NCBI GenBank assembly: GCA_016716425.1
Contig: JADJWJ010000004.1
Coordinates: forward strand, 292,190-356,189
Length of the DNA stretch: 64,000 nucleotides
Direction of reading: 5' to 3'
Source: Betaproteobacteria bacterium
GTDB taxonomy: Bacteria > Pseudomonadota > Gammaproteobacteria > Burkholderiales > Casimicrobiaceae
Shown here: positions 31,599 to 39,785 of the stretch, piece by piece
How the letters are laid out: each line of letters begins with the position of its first letter
Position numbering within the stretch: the stretch's first letter is position 1
The notes under the pieces: generated by a model
What the model was told of the DNA's origin: nothing
Databases searched by the model: none
The model's input: only the letters and a program-made list of their open reading frames with translations
Translations under genes and position numbers: made by a program

Positions 31599-32567
31599 TC
31601 AATACGTCCGGCGCGCGGCGAAGGACGTCAATTCTAGCAGACTTTTCCGATGCGGCGAATCCGGAAGGCCGGCCAGGCACTCGGCCGCGCGGCGGACTTC
31701 CACGTCGGCGCGCGCCTGCGCGTAGGCCAGCGCGCCGGTGCGGTCGAGCGCGGCCATCACCGGCGCAAAATCCGTGAGGCCGCCGCCGCCCACCGCGTGC
31801 CGGATGACCGCGGCCTCCGCGGACGTGCCGACGGCGAGGGCGCGGATGAGCGGCAGCGTCATCTTGCCCTCGGCCAGGTCGTCGCCCAGGTTCTTGCCGA
31901 TGGCGTCGGTGCTGCCCGAGTAGTCGAGCACGTCGTCGACCAGCTGGAACGCGGTGCCGACGTGCATGCCGTAGCGCGCGACCGCGTCCTCGGTCGGGGC
32001 GTCCGCGCCGGCGAGGACGGCGCCCAGCCGCGCCGCAGCCTCGAAGAGGCGCGCGGTCTTGCGCTGGATCACCATCAGGTACGCTTCCTCCGTGAGGTCG
32101 GCGTCGCCGGCGTTCATGAGCTGCAGCACCTCGCCTTCGGCGATCGCGTTCGTGGTGTCGGCGAGGATCTCCAGCACGCGCATCCGTTGCAGGCCCACCA
32201 TCAGCTGGAACGACCGCGAGTACAGGAAGTCGCCGACCAGCACCGACGCCGCATTGCCGAACTGCGCGTTCGCCGTCGCGTGGCCGCGCCGCAGGTCCGA
32301 TTCGTCGACGACGTCGTCGTGCAGCAGCGTGGCCGTGTGGATCATTTCGATCACCGCGGCCAGCGTGTGGTGCTCGGTGCCGCGGTAGCCGGTGGCGCCG
32401 GCCGCGAGCAGCAGCACCGCGGGCCGCAGCCGCTTGCCGCCGCCGGCGATGATGTACTCGGCGACCTGCCGGATCAGCACGACGTCCGAGTGCAGCGAGT
32501 CGCGCAGCACGCGGTCGACGCTGTCCATGTCGGCGCCGATGACGGGCGTGAGGAACGGGACGGTCAC
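31599..32567 (-). CDS. ispB: Octaprenyl/polyprenyl diphosphate synthase
   Basis: 322 residues from a GTG start (32565-32567). Elongates farnesyl diphosphate with IPP to make the ubiquinone side chain. First Asp-rich motif LLHDDVVDESD, second FQLVDDVLDYSG; GGGKRLRP near the N-terminus binds diphosphate. The start is set by family alignment since no clear ribosome site is seen. Divergent from rplU, the classical proteobacterial arrangement. Confidence 0.95.
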   Translation of the reverse strand: MTVPFLTPVIGADMDSVDRVLRDSLHSDVVLIRQVAEYIIAGGGKRLRPAVLLLAAGATGYRGTEHHTLAAVIEMIHTATLLHDDVVDESDLRRGHATANAQFGNAASVLVGDFLYSRSFQLMVGLQRMRVLEILADTTNAIAEGEVLQLMNAGDADLTEEAYLMVIQRKTARLFEAAARLGAVLAGADAPTEDAVARYGMHVGTAFQLVDDVLDYSGSTDAIGKNLGDDLAEGKMTLPLIRALAVGTSAEAAVIRHAVGGGGLTDFAPVMAALDRTGALAYAQARADVEVRRAAECLAGLPDSPHRKSLLELTSFAARRTY

Positions 32568-32784
32568 GGAAAAGGGGCGAAACGCGGGCTTCCTGGCGGT
32601 TGCGGGGCGCCGGCACCCCCGGCCGGCGCCGGGAAAGCGACGCCTTTCGGCCGTTCGCGGCCCCTCGGCGCTGTCGCCGCAACGTGCGTGCGGGGCACCT
32701 CTGCGGGTCGCGGGCTCGAATCGGGCGCCATTCTACCCGATCGCCGGGGTTGGCTCGGCGCGCCGCCGCCGCCTTGCCGCCGCT

Positions 32785-32814
32785 TTGACAGCCCGACGTG
32801 TTCAGCCTTATAAT
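32785..32814 (+). promoter_or_regulatory. Consensus sigma-70 promoter of rplU-rpmA
   Basis: Perfect -35 TTGACA (32785-32790) and perfect -10 TATAAT (32809-32814), 18-bp spacer. The following TCAAGGCTTTT matches the initial transcribed sequence of valS and typA promoters in this window. Confidence 0.92.
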
Positions 32815-32896
32815 TCAAGGCTTTTCCGCAATCCCGGCGGGAACGGGCGCAGCGCGCGCCGGCAGCGGCGGGAAGCCAACACAATCGGAGTCTCTC

Positions 32897-33208
32897 ATGT
32901 ACGCGGTCATAAAAACCGGCGGCAAGCAGTACAAGGTTGCCCCCGGCGAAAAACTCAAGGTAGAACAGATACCGGCGGACGTGGGCGCGGAAGTGATCCT
33001 CGACCAGGTGCTCATGGTCGGCGAGGGCGAAAGCGTCCGTCTGGGTCAGCCCACCGTCGCGGGTGCGACGGTCAAGGCCACGGTCGTCGCGCAGGGGCGC
33101 GGCGAGAAGGTGAAGATCTTCAAGATGCGCCGGCGCAAGCACTACCAGAAGCACCAGGGCCATCGGCAGAGCTACACCGAGCTCAAGATCGAAGCGATCG
33201 TCGGTTAA
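32897..33208 (+). CDS. rplU: 50S ribosomal protein L21
   Basis: 103 residues from the ATG at 32897, with GGAG 6-7 nt upstream. Opens [14 protein letters not shown], the L21 signature, and ends with the basic [14 protein letters not shown]. Binds 23S rRNA near L20. Cotranscribed with rpmA 12 nt downstream from the consensus promoter at 32785. Confidence 0.98.
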   Translation: MYAVIKTGGKQYKVAPGEKLKVEQIPADVGAEVILDQVLMVGEGESVRLGQPTVAGATVKATVVAQGRGEKVKIFKMRRRKHYQKHQGHRQSYTELKIEAIVG

Positions 33209-33220
33209 GGAACCCTCACC

Positions 33221-33493
33221 ATGGCACATAAAAAGGCAGGCGGCAGTTCGCGCAACGGGCGCGACTCGCACGCCAAGCGGCTCGGCACCAAGGTGTACGG
33301 CGGCGAGGCGATCCGCGCCGGCGGCATCATCGTCCGGCAGCGCGGCACCAAGATCCACCCCGGCGTCAACGTCGGCATGGGCAAGGACTTCACGCTGTTC
33401 GCGCTCGTCGACGGCAACGTGGAGTACCGCACGAAGGGCGCGAAGCAGGACAAGTTCGCCAACGTCGTCGCGGGCAAGCCCGAAGCCGTCTGA
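33221..33493 (+). CDS. rpmA: 50S ribosomal protein L27
   Basis: 90 residues; N-terminus [16 protein letters not shown] reaches the peptidyl transferase centre. Followed by a strong terminator, and not by obgE as in most proteobacteria. Confidence 0.98.
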   Translation: MAHKKAGGSSRNGRDSHAKRLGTKVYGGEAIRAGGIIVRQRGTKIHPGVNVGMGKDFTLFALVDGNVEYRTKGAKQDKFANVVAGKPEAV

Positions 33494-33516
33494 CGCGAGG
33501 CGGGGCGCACCCGAGG

Positions 33517-33540
33517 AGCCCGGCCGCGTGCCGGGCTTTT
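33517..33540 (+). terminator. Rho-independent terminator of rplU-rpmA
   Basis: AGCCCGGC (33517-33524), loop CGCGT, GCCGGGCT (33530-33537), then TTTT. It starts 23 nt after the rpmA stop. Confidence 0.9.
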
Positions 33541-33555
33541 CGCTTTCCGGGTCGC

Positions 33556-33671
33556 CCTTCACCCCGACCCTCCTCCCGCTCTCGCGGGGCGAGGGAGCGC
33601 TTCGATACGCGTCGGCGTCGCGACGAGGTTCCCCCTCTCCCGGCGTGCGGGGAGAGGGTTGGGGTGAGGGT
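33556..33671. repeat. Dispersed palindromic element (CACCCCGACCCTC type)
   Basis: Outer inverted arms CACCCCGACCCTC and GAGGGTTGGGGTG with inner hairpins (CTCCCG.../CGGGGAGAGG). A related partial copy occurs at 61025-61122 (CGAGGGAGCG and GGTCGGGGTGAGGG). Confidence 0.7.
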
Positions 33672-33764
33672 CGCTTGACGCAGTGCAAGTCCGGCGCCGC
33701 CGCGGCGCGCTACGCTTCGCACTCGCGCGAATCGCCGTCGCGCCCCGCCACCGGAGGAACCCGC

Positions 33765-34073
33765 ATGGTCCTGCTCGAATTCTCGATGACGCCGCTGACC
33801 AAGGGCGAGAGTGTCAGCGCCTACGTCGCCCGCTCGCTCGACATCGTCGACCGGAGCGGTCTGCCGTACCAGCTGACGCCGATGGGCACCATCATCGAGG
33901 GTGAGTGGGCCGACGCGATGGCGGTGGTGACGCGGTGCTTCGAGGCGATGCGCGCCGACTGCGACCGCGTCAGCACGCAGATCCGCATCGACTACCGCGC
34001 GGGGCCCGGCGGCAGACTCAAGTCCAAGGTCGAGGCCGTCGAGCAGAAGCTCGGACGCAGGCTCTCGACGTAG
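33765..34073 (+). CDS. MTH1187-type thiamine-binding protein
   Basis: 102 residues from the ATG at 33765, preceded by GGAGG. Belongs to the small ferredoxin-like Thiamine_BP (DUF77) family: MTPLTKGESVSAYVARSLDIV, then YQLTPMGTIIEGEW with the conserved P-M-G-T-x-E core. Proteins of this family bind thiamine or a related pyrimidine in the cytosol; the physiological role is unclear. It stands alone after the rpmA terminator and a repeat. Confidence 0.85.
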   Translation: MVLLEFSMTPLTKGESVSAYVARSLDIVDRSGLPYQLTPMGTIIEGEWADAMAVVTRCFEAMRADCDRVSTQIRIDYRAGPGGRLKSKVEAVEQKLGRRLST

Positions 34074-34085
34074 CGTGAACCGGCG

Positions 34086-34691
34086 TCAGCGCGCGTGGCA
34101 GGGCAGCTCGACAGTCCGGCGCGGCGCCGCGTCGGGGCCGACGCCGACTTCCTCGCACAGCGCGCGCGCGAGTTCCTCGTAGGATTCCTTCGAGCCCCGC
34201 TCCTCCTGCGCGCGCTCGATGCGCCGGTAGTCGTCCAGCAGCGCATCCTGCGTTTCCGGCAGGATCACCTGCTCCGCCATCGGAAACAGGATGTTGTCTT
34301 CCTTGTAGATGTGCTGCGTCAGGAGCTCCGCGTACCCGCGGGCATAGTCGATCACCTTGTCGGCCATGTCCGTCTCGCCGGCGGCCCAGCGCTCGGTCGC
34401 GCGACGCAGTCCGGCCGTGAGCTCGCGCGCCCGGTCGTGCTCCTCCATCATCATGCCGACCGGTCCGTCGTCCATGGGCATGCCGCCGCGGGCCATCGCC
34501 TCGAACAGTGCGCCTTCCTCCTTGCCGTGGTGCCACCCGTCGGCGAAGTTCGCGATGAACCGGGCGGCGTCGAGGAAGAACCCGGCCCGCACGGACTCAC
34601 CTGCCTCGAGCCGGTCCGCCGCCGCGTCCAGCGCGGCGATCGCGCGCTCGATGACGCGGTGTTCGGACGACAGGATGTCGGTCGCTTGCAT
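34086..34691 (-). CDS. Hemerythrin HHE domain protein
   Basis: 201 residues from the ATG at 34689-34691. Four-helix hemerythrin domain with iron ligands in SSEHRVIERAI, DGWHHGKEEGALFE, MMEEHDRAR and THIYKEDNILFPMAE. Binds a di-iron site; such proteins sense or store O2/NO or repair Fe-S clusters. C-terminal 40 residues are outside the domain. Converges with the thiamine-binding gene, 12 bp between stops. Confidence 0.88.
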   Translation of the reverse strand: MQATDILSSEHRVIERAIAALDAAADRLEAGESVRAGFFLDAARFIANFADGWHHGKEEGALFEAMARGGMPMDDGPVGMMMEEHDRARELTAGLRRATERWAAGETDMADKVIDYARGYAELLTQHIYKEDNILFPMAEQVILPETQDALLDDYRRIERAQEERGSKESYEELARALCEEVGVGPDAAPRRTVELPCHAR

Positions 34692-35155
34692 GAGACGGCT
34701 CCTCGCTCGATGGCCGGCGCGGGTCGCACGGCCAGCCCAGTCTGCACGCGGGCGCGGCGGGCGGACACGATGAAGATCAAGAATTTCGCGGCGGGCCGGC
34801 CACACCGAAGGCAGGGCCATTCGCCGCGCGCCGCGCTTGCGGCGGCGGTTACGCGGAAACCGGGCCAGGCTCGGTATCCGGAACGCTGACGGTGCAGCGC
34901 GTTCCGGTTGAACGTGTCCGAGAGATGTCGAGTTGGAGCTGGCCGGCGGTGCGGTGCGCGGCAGGCGATCGCCCACCACGAAGCTCGGTGGCGCGGTGCG
35001 TGCCGGCGATGCGGCGCCGGCACGGGCGCGCATGGCGGCGCACGCCGCGCGCAATCTCCTGCTTGCGCTAACGATCGCGGCGCGGCACTCTGAGTGCCTC
35101 GCGGGATCGGACCCGGTCGTGGCCCGATCCGGACGCGTGCAACCGCGGGAGAGCC
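34692..35155. other. Intergenic with one perfect inverted repeat
   Basis: About 460 bp without a recognised gene. CCGGAACGC (34878-34886) and GCGTTCCGG (34899-34907) are perfect 9-bp arms with a 12-nt loop; no T tract follows. Otherwise no feature seen. Confidence 0.45.
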
Positions 35156-35413
35156 GTGCCGCCAATGGCCCGCTTCGCCGTCAGGTTCGCATTGGGCGTG
35201 GGCCTGTTCGTTGCCTTCGTGCAGGCGGGGACGGTCGCGCTCGCGTGGTGGCGCGGCGAGTTGCCGCAGCCCGCTCTCGGCGACTGGCTGTGGATCGCCT
35301 CGCTGCCGGTCCTGGTCGCCGCGTACCTGCGCTGGTTCTCGGTGTTCCGGCCCGGGTGCGACGCGTGCGCCGCCGGCGAGCCGGAACGGCCGCCCGGTCC
35401 GCGCGGGCCTTAG
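35156..35413 (+). CDS. Small hypothetical membrane protein
   Basis: 85 residues from GTG at 35156 (GGGAGA 3 nt before) or 82 from ATG at 35165. Two hydrophobic segments (about 6-27 and 43-60) are separated by WWRGELPQPALGDWL. The tail FRPGCDACAAGEPERPP has two Cys. No family recognised. Converges with lptG, 9 bp apart. Confidence 0.55.
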   Translation: MPPMARFAVRFALGVGLFVAFVQAGTVALAWWRGELPQPALGDWLWIASLPVLVAAYLRWFSVFRPGCDACAAGEPERPPGPRGP

Positions 35414-35422
35414 GCGCCGGGC

Positions 35423-36505
35423 CTACCGCCGCTCCATCCAGTACTGGATGCCGATCGCGAGCAGCGTGAACGCGGCCAGCGGGAACGCGGCGGCGAACAG
35501 CGGCGGCCAGTTGTTGAGCACGCCCAGGTAGGAGAACAGCCGCTCGATCAGCCAGAACGCGAGGCCCAGCATCGTGCCGGCGAACAGGCGGAAGCCCACG
35601 CCGCCCTGCCGGCGCTGGAACTGGGCGAACGGCAAGGCGAGCAGCATCATCACGAGTACGGCGACCGGGTAGAGCACCTTCGACCACAGCGCGATCTCGA
35701 AGCGCGACGTCTTCTGCGCGCCGGTGTCGAGCACGCGGATGTTGTCGTAGAGGGTGGACAGCGCGAGCTTCTCCGGCGCCACCTGGTAGACGGTCAGGAT
35801 CGACGGCTGCAGCACCGACGGCCACAGCCACGTCGGCAGCGTCGACACCTTCGCGGAGTCGCGCCCGATCTCGGTGACGCTCACCTTGTCGAGCCGCCAG
35901 TGGCCGTCGCCCGCGAAGCGCCCGGACTCCGCGCTGCGCACGGCGGTCAGCCGCAGGTCGCGGTCGAACTCGTAGATGCGCACGCCGACCAGCGTCATGT
36001 CGGCGAGCACGGTGCGGATGTTGACGAACGTGTAGTCCTGCTTGAACCAGAAGCCCGACTCGAACTGCTGCGCGACGACGCCGGTCGCGCCGCCCATCGC
36101 CGCCGCACGCACGTTCTGGGCGAGCCGCTCCGACTGCGGCGCCACGTACTCGCCGGCGAGGAAAGTCGCGATCGCCAGCGGGAAGCCGACGCGCAGCACG
36201 GCCCAGACCACCTGCAGGATCGACGCGCCGGACGCGCGCATCACGGTGAACTCCGAGTTCGCGACGAGCTGCGAGATCGCGAACAGCGTGCCGATCAGCG
36301 CGGCGACCGGGAACAGCTCGTAGAGCCGCGACGGGACGTGCAGCGCGACGAACAGCAGCGCACCCGTCAGCGTGTAGCTGCCGCGGCCGACGTCGCGCAT
36401 CTCGTTGATGAGGTCGAAGAACGTGAACAGCCCGATCAGCGCGACGAAGATCAGCAGCGTCGAGAACAGGACCTCGCGGCCGATGTAGCGCGTGAGCGTG
36501 CGCAT
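35423..36505 (-). CDS. lptG: LPS export permease LptG
   Basis: 360 residues. With LptF and LptB2 it extracts lipopolysaccharide from the inner membrane. Three N-terminal helices, a periplasmic beta-jellyroll (about 130-270) and three C-terminal helices. Opens MRTLTRYIGREVLFSTLLIF; the coupling segment ELFPVAALIGTLFAISQLVANSEFTVMRASG (in parts) is diagnostic. Starts 6 nt after lptF, same operon. Confidence 0.95.
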   Translation of the reverse strand: MRTLTRYIGREVLFSTLLIFVALIGLFTFFDLINEMRDVGRGSYTLTGALLFVALHVPSRLYELFPVAALIGTLFAISQLVANSEFTVMRASGASILQVVWAVLRVGFPLAIATFLAGEYVAPQSERLAQNVRAAAMGGATGVVAQQFESGFWFKQDYTFVNIRTVLADMTLVGVRIYEFDRDLRLTAVRSAESGRFAGDGHWRLDKVSVTEIGRDSAKVSTLPTWLWPSVLQPSILTVYQVAPEKLALSTLYDNIRVLDTGAQKTSRFEIALWSKVLYPVAVLVMMLLALPFAQFQRRQGGVGFRLFAGTMLGLAFWLIERLFSYLGVLNNWPPLFAAAFPLAAFTLLAIGIQYWMERR

Positions 36506-36511
36506 CGGCGG

Positions 36512-37603
36512 TCAGGCGGCGCGGCGGCGCAGGCTGCCCAGCAGGCCGGCGATGGACAGCTGGTGCCGGAACAGCAGGAACACCACGGCGAGCGCCACCA
36601 GGTGGGGCAGGGCAAGGCCGGCGGCGAGGCCGATCGTTCCCTGCGCGATCATGCTCTGCACGATGTTGATGCAGTTCGTGTAGAGCATGTAGAGGAACGC
36701 GGCCGCGATCAGGTTGAACGACCGGCCCATCCGCGGGTTGACGTAGGCGAGCGGGATCGCGAGCAGCGTCAGCACCAGCGCGAGGATCGGCACCGACAGC
36801 CGCCAGAACAGCTCGGCGCGCTCGCCGCGCCCTTCCGCGACGAGCAGCGCGGCGGTCGGGATCGCCTTGTTCGACGTCGGCAGCGCCCGCGCCTCGGCGG
36901 GCTCGATGCGACGGCCGAGCCGGTCGAACTCGATCAGCCGGAAGTCCGCCGCGCCGGGCTTCCCCTCGTAGCGGCGGCCGTCCTCCAGCACGACGAAGCG
37001 GTCGCCGTTCCCCTCCTCGACCAGGTGGCCGAGCCGGGCGACGGTCGTCGCGTCGCGGCCGTCCTCGACCGAGTGCAGGAACACGTTGCGGATGCGGCCG
37101 TCGACCGGGTTGATGCTCTCGATGTAGACGACGATGCCCGCGCGCCGGAACTCGCGGAACAGGCCGGGCGACAGGAACGTGAGCTCGTCGCGCGACTCCA
37201 GCTGGCGCTCGTACTCGAGCTTGCGCTGCTCGGCCCACGGGGACAGGAACAGCGACAGCAGCACGATGGCCACCAGGAACGGCGCGGCGAAGAGCAGGAT
37301 CGGCTTCAGGCAGGCGGTCAGCGACTGGCCGGACGTGAACCACACGACCATCTCGCTGTCCCGGTACCAGCGGGACAGCGTCAGCAGCACCGTCAGGAAC
37401 AGCGCGACGGCGAGCAGGATGTTGAGGTAGAACATCGCGTTGAACCCGATCAGCGCGAGCACGCCGTCGGCGGCGATCGCCCCGCCGGCCGCCCGGGCGA
37501 GGATCCGGATCACCGACTGGGTGAACAGGATCGCGAGGAGCACGACGAACAGGCCGACGACCGTCGTGGTCAGCTCCCGCGTCAGGCTGCGGCGGAAAAT
37601 CAT
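36512..37603 (-). CDS. lptF: LPS export permease LptF
   Basis: 363 residues from the ATG at 37601-37603. Same six-helix plus jellyroll fold as LptG: N-terminal MIFRRSLTRELTTTVVGLF, coupling segment near LTLSRWYRDSEMVVWFTSG, and C-terminal LAIPLAYVNPRMGRSFN. Divergent from pepA, with the shared 100-bp region carrying the pepA promoter. No strong ribosome site is visible. Confidence 0.95.
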   Translation of the reverse strand: MIFRRSLTRELTTTVVGLFVVLLAILFTQSVIRILARAAGGAIAADGVLALIGFNAMFYLNILLAVALFLTVLLTLSRWYRDSEMVVWFTSGQSLTACLKPILLFAAPFLVAIVLLSLFLSPWAEQRKLEYERQLESRDELTFLSPGLFREFRRAGIVVYIESINPVDGRIRNVFLHSVEDGRDATTVARLGHLVEEGNGDRFVVLEDGRRYEGKPGAADFRLIEFDRLGRRIEPAEARALPTSNKAIPTAALLVAEGRGERAELFWRLSVPILALVLTLLAIPLAYVNPRMGRSFNLIAAAFLYMLYTNCINIVQSMIAQGTIGLAAGLALPHLVALAVVFLLFRHQLSIAGLLGSLRRRAA

Positions 37604-37619
37604 GACGCGGGGAAAAGTT

Positions 37620-37649
37620 TTGACTTTTTGGCGGTGATTTGCCGATAAT
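37620..37649 (+). promoter_or_regulatory. Sigma-70 promoter of pepA
   Basis: TTGACT (37620-37625) and GATAAT (37644-37649) with 18-bp spacing in the lptF-pepA divergent region. Confidence 0.7.
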
Positions 37650-37705
37650 GCTCGCCACGCCTTGTAACCGTAACAAAACGCGGAAGCAGGAGACGAGGGA
37701 TCGTG

Positions 37706-39208
37706 ATGGAATTTACCATAAAAAGCGGAAGTCCCGAGAAGCAGCGCAGCGCCTGCGTCGTCGTCGGGGTGTTCGACAACCGCAAGCTGTCGCTGTCGGC
37801 GGAGCTCATCGACCGCGCCAGCAACGGCTACATCGGCGAGATCATCCGCCGCGGCGACATGGAGGGCAAGCTCGGCTCGACGCTGCTGCTGCACAACGTG
37901 CGCGGCACGCTCGCCGACCGCGTGCTGCTGGTCGGCCTGGGCAAGGAGCGCGACTTCCGCGACCGCGAGTTCCGCGCGGCGATCCGCGCCGCGGTGAAGC
38001 TGCTGAACGAGACCGGCTCCTACGAGGCCGTGCTGTACCTGACCGAGGAGAAGGTCAAGCGGCGCGAAGTCGTCTGGCGCGTCGAGCACGCCGTCGTCGT
38101 CGCGATGGAGGCGGTGTACCGCTTCGAGCAGATGAAGAGCCAGCCCACCGAGGTGCGGCGGCCGCTGCGCAAGCTCACGCTGTCGGTGCCGCAGCGCTCG
38201 GACCTCGCGGCGGGCGAGAAGGCGGCCGCGCAGGGGCTCGCCATCGCGCACGGCATGGACCTGGCGCGCGACCTCGGCAACCTGCCGGGCAACGTGTGCA
38301 CGCCGGCCTACCTGGCCGAGCGCGCGACGCAGCTCGGTGCCGAGTTCCCCGACATCGTCGTCAAGGTGCTCGAGCGCAAGGACTGCGAGGAGCTCGGCAT
38401 GGGCTCGTTCCTGTCGGTGACGCGCGGCAGCGAGGAGCCGCCCAAGTTCATCGTGCTCGAGTATCTGCACTCGCAGCGCAGGCAGGCGAGGCCCTGCGTG
38501 CTGGTCGGCAAGGGGATCACGTTCGACACCGGCGGCGTGTCGCTCAAGCCCGGGCTCGACATGGACCAGATGAAGTTCGACATGTGCGGCGCCGCGGCGG
38601 TGCTGGGCACGCTGCGCGCCATCGCCGAGATGAAGGCGCAGGTCAACGTCGTGGGCCTCGTTCCGGCCTGCGAGAACATGCCGTCGGGCCGCGCGACCAA
38701 GCCCGGCGATATCGTCACCAGCATGTCCGGCCAGACGATCGAGGTCCTCAACACGGACGCCGAGGGGCGGTTGATCCTCGCCGACGCGCTCACCTACGCC
38801 GAGCGCTACGAGCCCGAGGCGGTCGTGGACATCGCGACGCTGACCGGGGCGATGGTGATCGCGCTGGGCCACGTCGCGAGCGGCCTCTTCTCCAACAACG
38901 AGACGCTCGCGCGGGCGCTCACGACCGCCGGCGACGACGCGTTCGACCGCGCGTGGCAGCTGCCGCTGTGGGAGGATTACCAGGAGGCGCTGCAATCCAA
39001 CTTCGCCGACTTCGCGAACATCGGCGGCCGCCCCGGCGGAAGCATCACCGCCGCGTGCTTCCTGTCCCGGTTCACGAAGAAGTACGACTGGGCCCATCTC
39101 GACATCGCGGGCACGGCGTGGAAGGATGGCAAGGAGAAGGGCGCGACCGGGCGGCCGGTGCCGCTGCTGGCGACGTGGCTTCTCGCGCAGGAGAGCCCGG
39201 CGGCGTGA
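37706..39208 (+). CDS. pepA: Leucyl aminopeptidase PepA
   Basis: 500 residues from the ATG at 37706, five nt after GAGGGA. M17 family hexameric zinc/manganese peptidase. Catalytic metal and active-site motifs: VGKGITFDTGGVSLKP, MKFDMCGAAAVLG and NTDAEGRLILADAL (the M17 signature). In E. coli PepA is also a DNA-binding protein in Xer recombination. Followed by holC, with repeat copies between. Confidence 0.97.
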   Translation: MEFTIKSGSPEKQRSACVVVGVFDNRKLSLSAELIDRASNGYIGEIIRRGDMEGKLGSTLLLHNVRGTLADRVLLVGLGKERDFRDREFRAAIRAAVKLLNETGSYEAVLYLTEEKVKRREVVWRVEHAVVVAMEAVYRFEQMKSQPTEVRRPLRKLTLSVPQRSDLAAGEKAAAQGLAIAHGMDLARDLGNLPGNVCTPAYLAERATQLGAEFPDIVVKVLERKDCEELGMGSFLSVTRGSEEPPKFIVLEYLHSQRRQARPCVLVGKGITFDTGGVSLKPGLDMDQMKFDMCGAAAVLGTLRAIAEMKAQVNVVGLVPACENMPSGRATKPGDIVTSMSGQTIEVLNTDAEGRLILADALTYAERYEPEAVVDIATLTGAMVIALGHVASGLFSNNETLARALTTAGDDAFDRAWQLPLWEDYQEALQSNFADFANIGGRPGGSITAACFLSRFTKKYDWAHLDIAGTAWKDGKEKGATGRPVPLLATWLLAQESPAA

Positions 39209-39333
39209 ACCCGAAGGGCCGCCCCGAGGGTGAACACCGGAGCGCGCAGCGCGAAGGTAGCCCAATGAACCCGAATGGCCGCCCCGTGGGCCGAGGTGTC
39301 CGATGAGCCGGAGCGCGCAGCGCGAAGGTAGCC
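39207..39333. repeat. Dispersed repeat, copies 2 and 3 (NPKGRP...AQREG type)
   Basis: Copy 2 is 39207-39263 and copy 3 39266-39333 (with an 11-bp internal insertion). Shared core GAACCCGAA-GGCCGCCCCG and tail GAGCGCGCAGCGCGAAGGT. They fill most of the 153-bp pepA-holC spacer. Copy 1 is at 10136. Confidence 0.8.
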
Positions 39334-39361
39334 CAGTCAGGCGCGCGCCGCCGGTACGCGG

Positions 39362-39781
39362 ATGACGACGATCGACTTCTACACGCATGTCGCGGACCCG
39401 CTGGCGGTCGCCGCGCGGCTCGTCGCGAAGGCGCTCGCCGCGCACGGCAGCGTGCGCGTGCTGACGCCGGACGCTGCCGCCACCGACGCGTTCGACCGCA
39501 TGCTCTGGACGGCACCGGCGACCGGCTTCCTGCCGCACTGCCGGATGGACAGCCCGCTGGCCGGCGAGACGCCCGTCTGGATCGACCACCGCCTCGAGCA
39601 CGCCGGCCCGGCGGCCGTGCTCGTCAACCTGCACGCCGAGCCGCCGCCGTTCTTCTCCCGCTTCGAGCGGCTGGCGGAGATCGTCGGCGTCGACGACGTG
39701 CCGGCGGGCCGCGAGCGGTTCCGGTTCTATCGCGAGCGCGGGTACGAGATGCGCACGCACGACCTGCGCGAACTCGGGTAG
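39362..39781 (+). CDS. holC: DNA polymerase III subunit chi
   Basis: 139 residues. HolC links the clamp loader (via psi) to SSB. Opens MTTIDFYTHVADPLAVAARLV; LLWTAPATGFLPHC-type core and WIDH are present (MLWTAPATGFLPHCR, PVWIDHRLE). The position between pepA and valS is typical. Followed 4 nt later by a Pro/Ala-rich gene. Confidence 0.92.
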   Translation: MTTIDFYTHVADPLAVAARLVAKALAAHGSVRVLTPDAAATDAFDRMLWTAPATGFLPHCRMDSPLAGETPVWIDHRLEHAGPAAVLVNLHAEPPPFFSRFERLAEIVGVDDVPAGRERFRFYRERGYEMRTHDLRELG

Positions 39782-39785
39782 GCCC

